Shown here: in pieces, positions 5,579-6,327 of the stretch
Layout of the letters: the number at the start of each line of letters is the position of its first letter
Position numbering within the stretch: position 1 is the first letter of the stretch
Origin: Collinsella sp.
GTDB lineage: Bacteria > Actinomycetota > Coriobacteriia > Coriobacteriales > Coriobacteriaceae
DNA: 6,327 nucleotides
NCBI GenBank assembly: GCA_019414265.1
Contig: DXMJ01000027.1
Span: 1-6,327, forward strand
Reading direction: 5' to 3'
Translations under genes and position numbers: made by a program
Notes under the pieces: generated by a model
What the model was told of the DNA's origin: nothing
Seen by the model: the letters and a program-made list of their open reading frames with translations, nothing else
The model's database searches: none

Positions 5579-6307
5579 TTACTCCTCCGATGCGGTGGCC
5601 GCGGTGTCGTCGCCTTCGGCACCATCACCGGCAGAAGGCTCGGCCAGGCGATAACCCACGCCGCGCACGGTCTCGATGGCGCTGGCATGCTCGCCCAGTT
5701 TTTGGCGAAGCGTCTGCACGTGCACGTCAACGGTGCGCGAACCGCCGTCGAAGTCCCAGCCCCACACGCTCTGCAGCAACGACTCTCGGGTAAAGACCAC
5801 GCCGGGCTTGCGCATGAGGTACTCGAGCAGGTCGAACTCGCGCAGGGTGAGCTTAAGCGGCTCGCCGGCAACGGTCACCTCGCGATGGCTAGGCGAAAGC
5901 ACGATGTCGCCCACGCTGAGCACATCGCTCGCCTGCTTGACCATGCCGCCGCGACGCAGCAGTGCGCGGCAGCGGCTCGCAAGCTCCATGAGCGAAAACG
6001 GCTTAGTCAGGTAATCGTCGGCACCGCCATCGAGCGCCATCACCTTGTCGAGTTCGGTGTCCTTGGCGGTAAGCATCATGATGGGCACCGTCGCCGTCAG
6101 GCGATCGGCACGCAGGCGGCGCATAATCGCCAAGCCATCGGTGTCGGGCAGCATGATGTCGAGCAGGACGGCATCGGGTACCCGTCGCGCCACGGCGGCC
6201 TTAAACTCGCCGTCGCACGAAAAGCCCTCGGCCTCGATTCCCTGCTTGCGCAGCGCATAGACCGTCAAATCCCTGATGTTGTCATCGTCCTCGACGTAAT
6301 AGATCAT
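5579..6307 (-). CDS. OmpR/PhoB-family response regulator
   Basis: A DNA-binding response regulator of 242 residues and the cognate partner of the kinase encoded immediately downstream. The receiver domain (about 1-118) has the acidic pocket E6-D7-D8, the phosphoacceptor D50 in VLLDIMLPDTDG, T80, and K102 in YLTKPF. The C-terminal winged helix (about 125-222) has LTLREFDLLEYL (153-164), the recognition-helix region RTVDVHVQTLRQKL (191-204) and the wing RGVGYRL (215-221). An extra acidic tail, about residues 224-242 (EPSAGDGAEGDDTAATASEE), is unusual, since the family normally ends soon after the wing. The ATG at 6307 has AAAGGGG 6 nt upstream (6314-6320). Only 20 bp of upstream sequence are present, so the operon promoter lies outside the window. 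The targets are unknown; the wzz operon downstream is a candidate by position only. Confidence 0.96.
   Translation of the reverse strand: MIYYVEDDDNIRDLTVYALRKQGIEAEGFSCDGEFKAAVARRVPDAVLLDIMLPDTDGLAIMRRLRADRLTATVPIMMLTAKDTELDKVMALDGGADDYLTKPFSLMELASRCRALLRRGGMVKQASDVLSVGDIVLSPSHREVTVAGEPLKLTLREFDLLEYLMRKPGVVFTRESLLQSVWGWDFDGGSRTVDVHVQTLRQKLGEHASAIETVRGVGYRLAEPSAGDGAEGDDTAATASEE
5582..5588 (-). promoter_or_regulatory. Ribosome binding site fixing the GTG start of the sensor kinase
   Basis: GGAGGAG on the minus strand, 6 nt before the GTG at 5575. It lies within the last codons of the response regulator, so the two genes are probably translationally coupled. Confidence 0.8.
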
Positions 6308-6313
6308 GTTGAA

Positions 6314-6320
6314 CCCCTTT
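6314..6320 (-). promoter_or_regulatory. Ribosome binding site of the response regulator
   Basis: AAAGGGG on the minus strand, 6 nt before the ATG at 6307. It confirms that this gene is complete at its 5' end despite the window edge. Confidence 0.75.
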
Positions 6321-6327
6321 GCGGCCG

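Overview
All supported genes in this window lie on the minus strand, so transcription runs from the right edge to the left. The genes are compact, have GC-rich third codon positions, and mostly start behind AAAGG-type ribosome binding sites. The gene complement is Gram-positive in style: a PhoP/PhoR-like two-component system, a split Wzz/CpsC plus BY-kinase, and a PHP-type rather than low-molecular-weight tyrosine phosphatase. This suggests a moderately GC-rich Gram-positive bacterium. My best guess is a gut Coriobacteriia member of the Collinsella type, but this is an inference from style and not from a marker gene.

Layout in transcription order. (1) 6307-5579: OmpR/PhoB-family response regulator. 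(2) 5575-4151: membrane sensor histidine kinase with a GTG start, 3 bp after the regulator's stop. (3) 4150-3956: 195-bp intergenic region with a stem-loop just after the kinase and a promoter-like region for the next operon. (4) 3955-3299: Wzz/CpsC-like chain-length or tyrosine-kinase-adaptor protein. (5) 3296-2559: cytoplasmic BY-family tyrosine kinase (CpsD-like). (6) 2541-1891: PHP-family tyrosine phosphatase (CpsB/YwqE-like). (7) 1851-1351: GNAT acetyltransferase of ElaA-like type. (8) 1350-1149: 202-bp intergenic region with repeats, an operator-like dyad, a -10-like box and a strong intrinsic-terminator-shaped hairpin. (9) 1148-1: the N-terminal 382 codons of Hsp90 chaperone HtpG, cut by the left edge.

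Genes 4-6 form a complete tyrosine phosphorylation module of the kind that controls capsule or exopolysaccharide polymerisation and export. The Wzz-like protein supplies the membrane anchor and activator, the BY-kinase autophosphorylates on its C-terminal tyrosine cluster, and the PHP phosphatase reverses this. No glycosyltransferase, flippase or polymerase is visible in the window. The adjacent two-component system could regulate the module, but adjacency is the only evidence.

The protein-coding content is ordinary and belongs to known families. The parts most worth a second look are non-coding. The htpG leader has a terminator-like hairpin only 30 nt before the start codon, apparently downstream of the likely promoter and inside a possible 13-codon leader ORF, with an inverted repeat around the expected -35 position. 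The wzz upstream region carries a dyad in a promoter spacer and a 21-bp-spaced direct repeat. I do not see strong evidence for a wholly new system.
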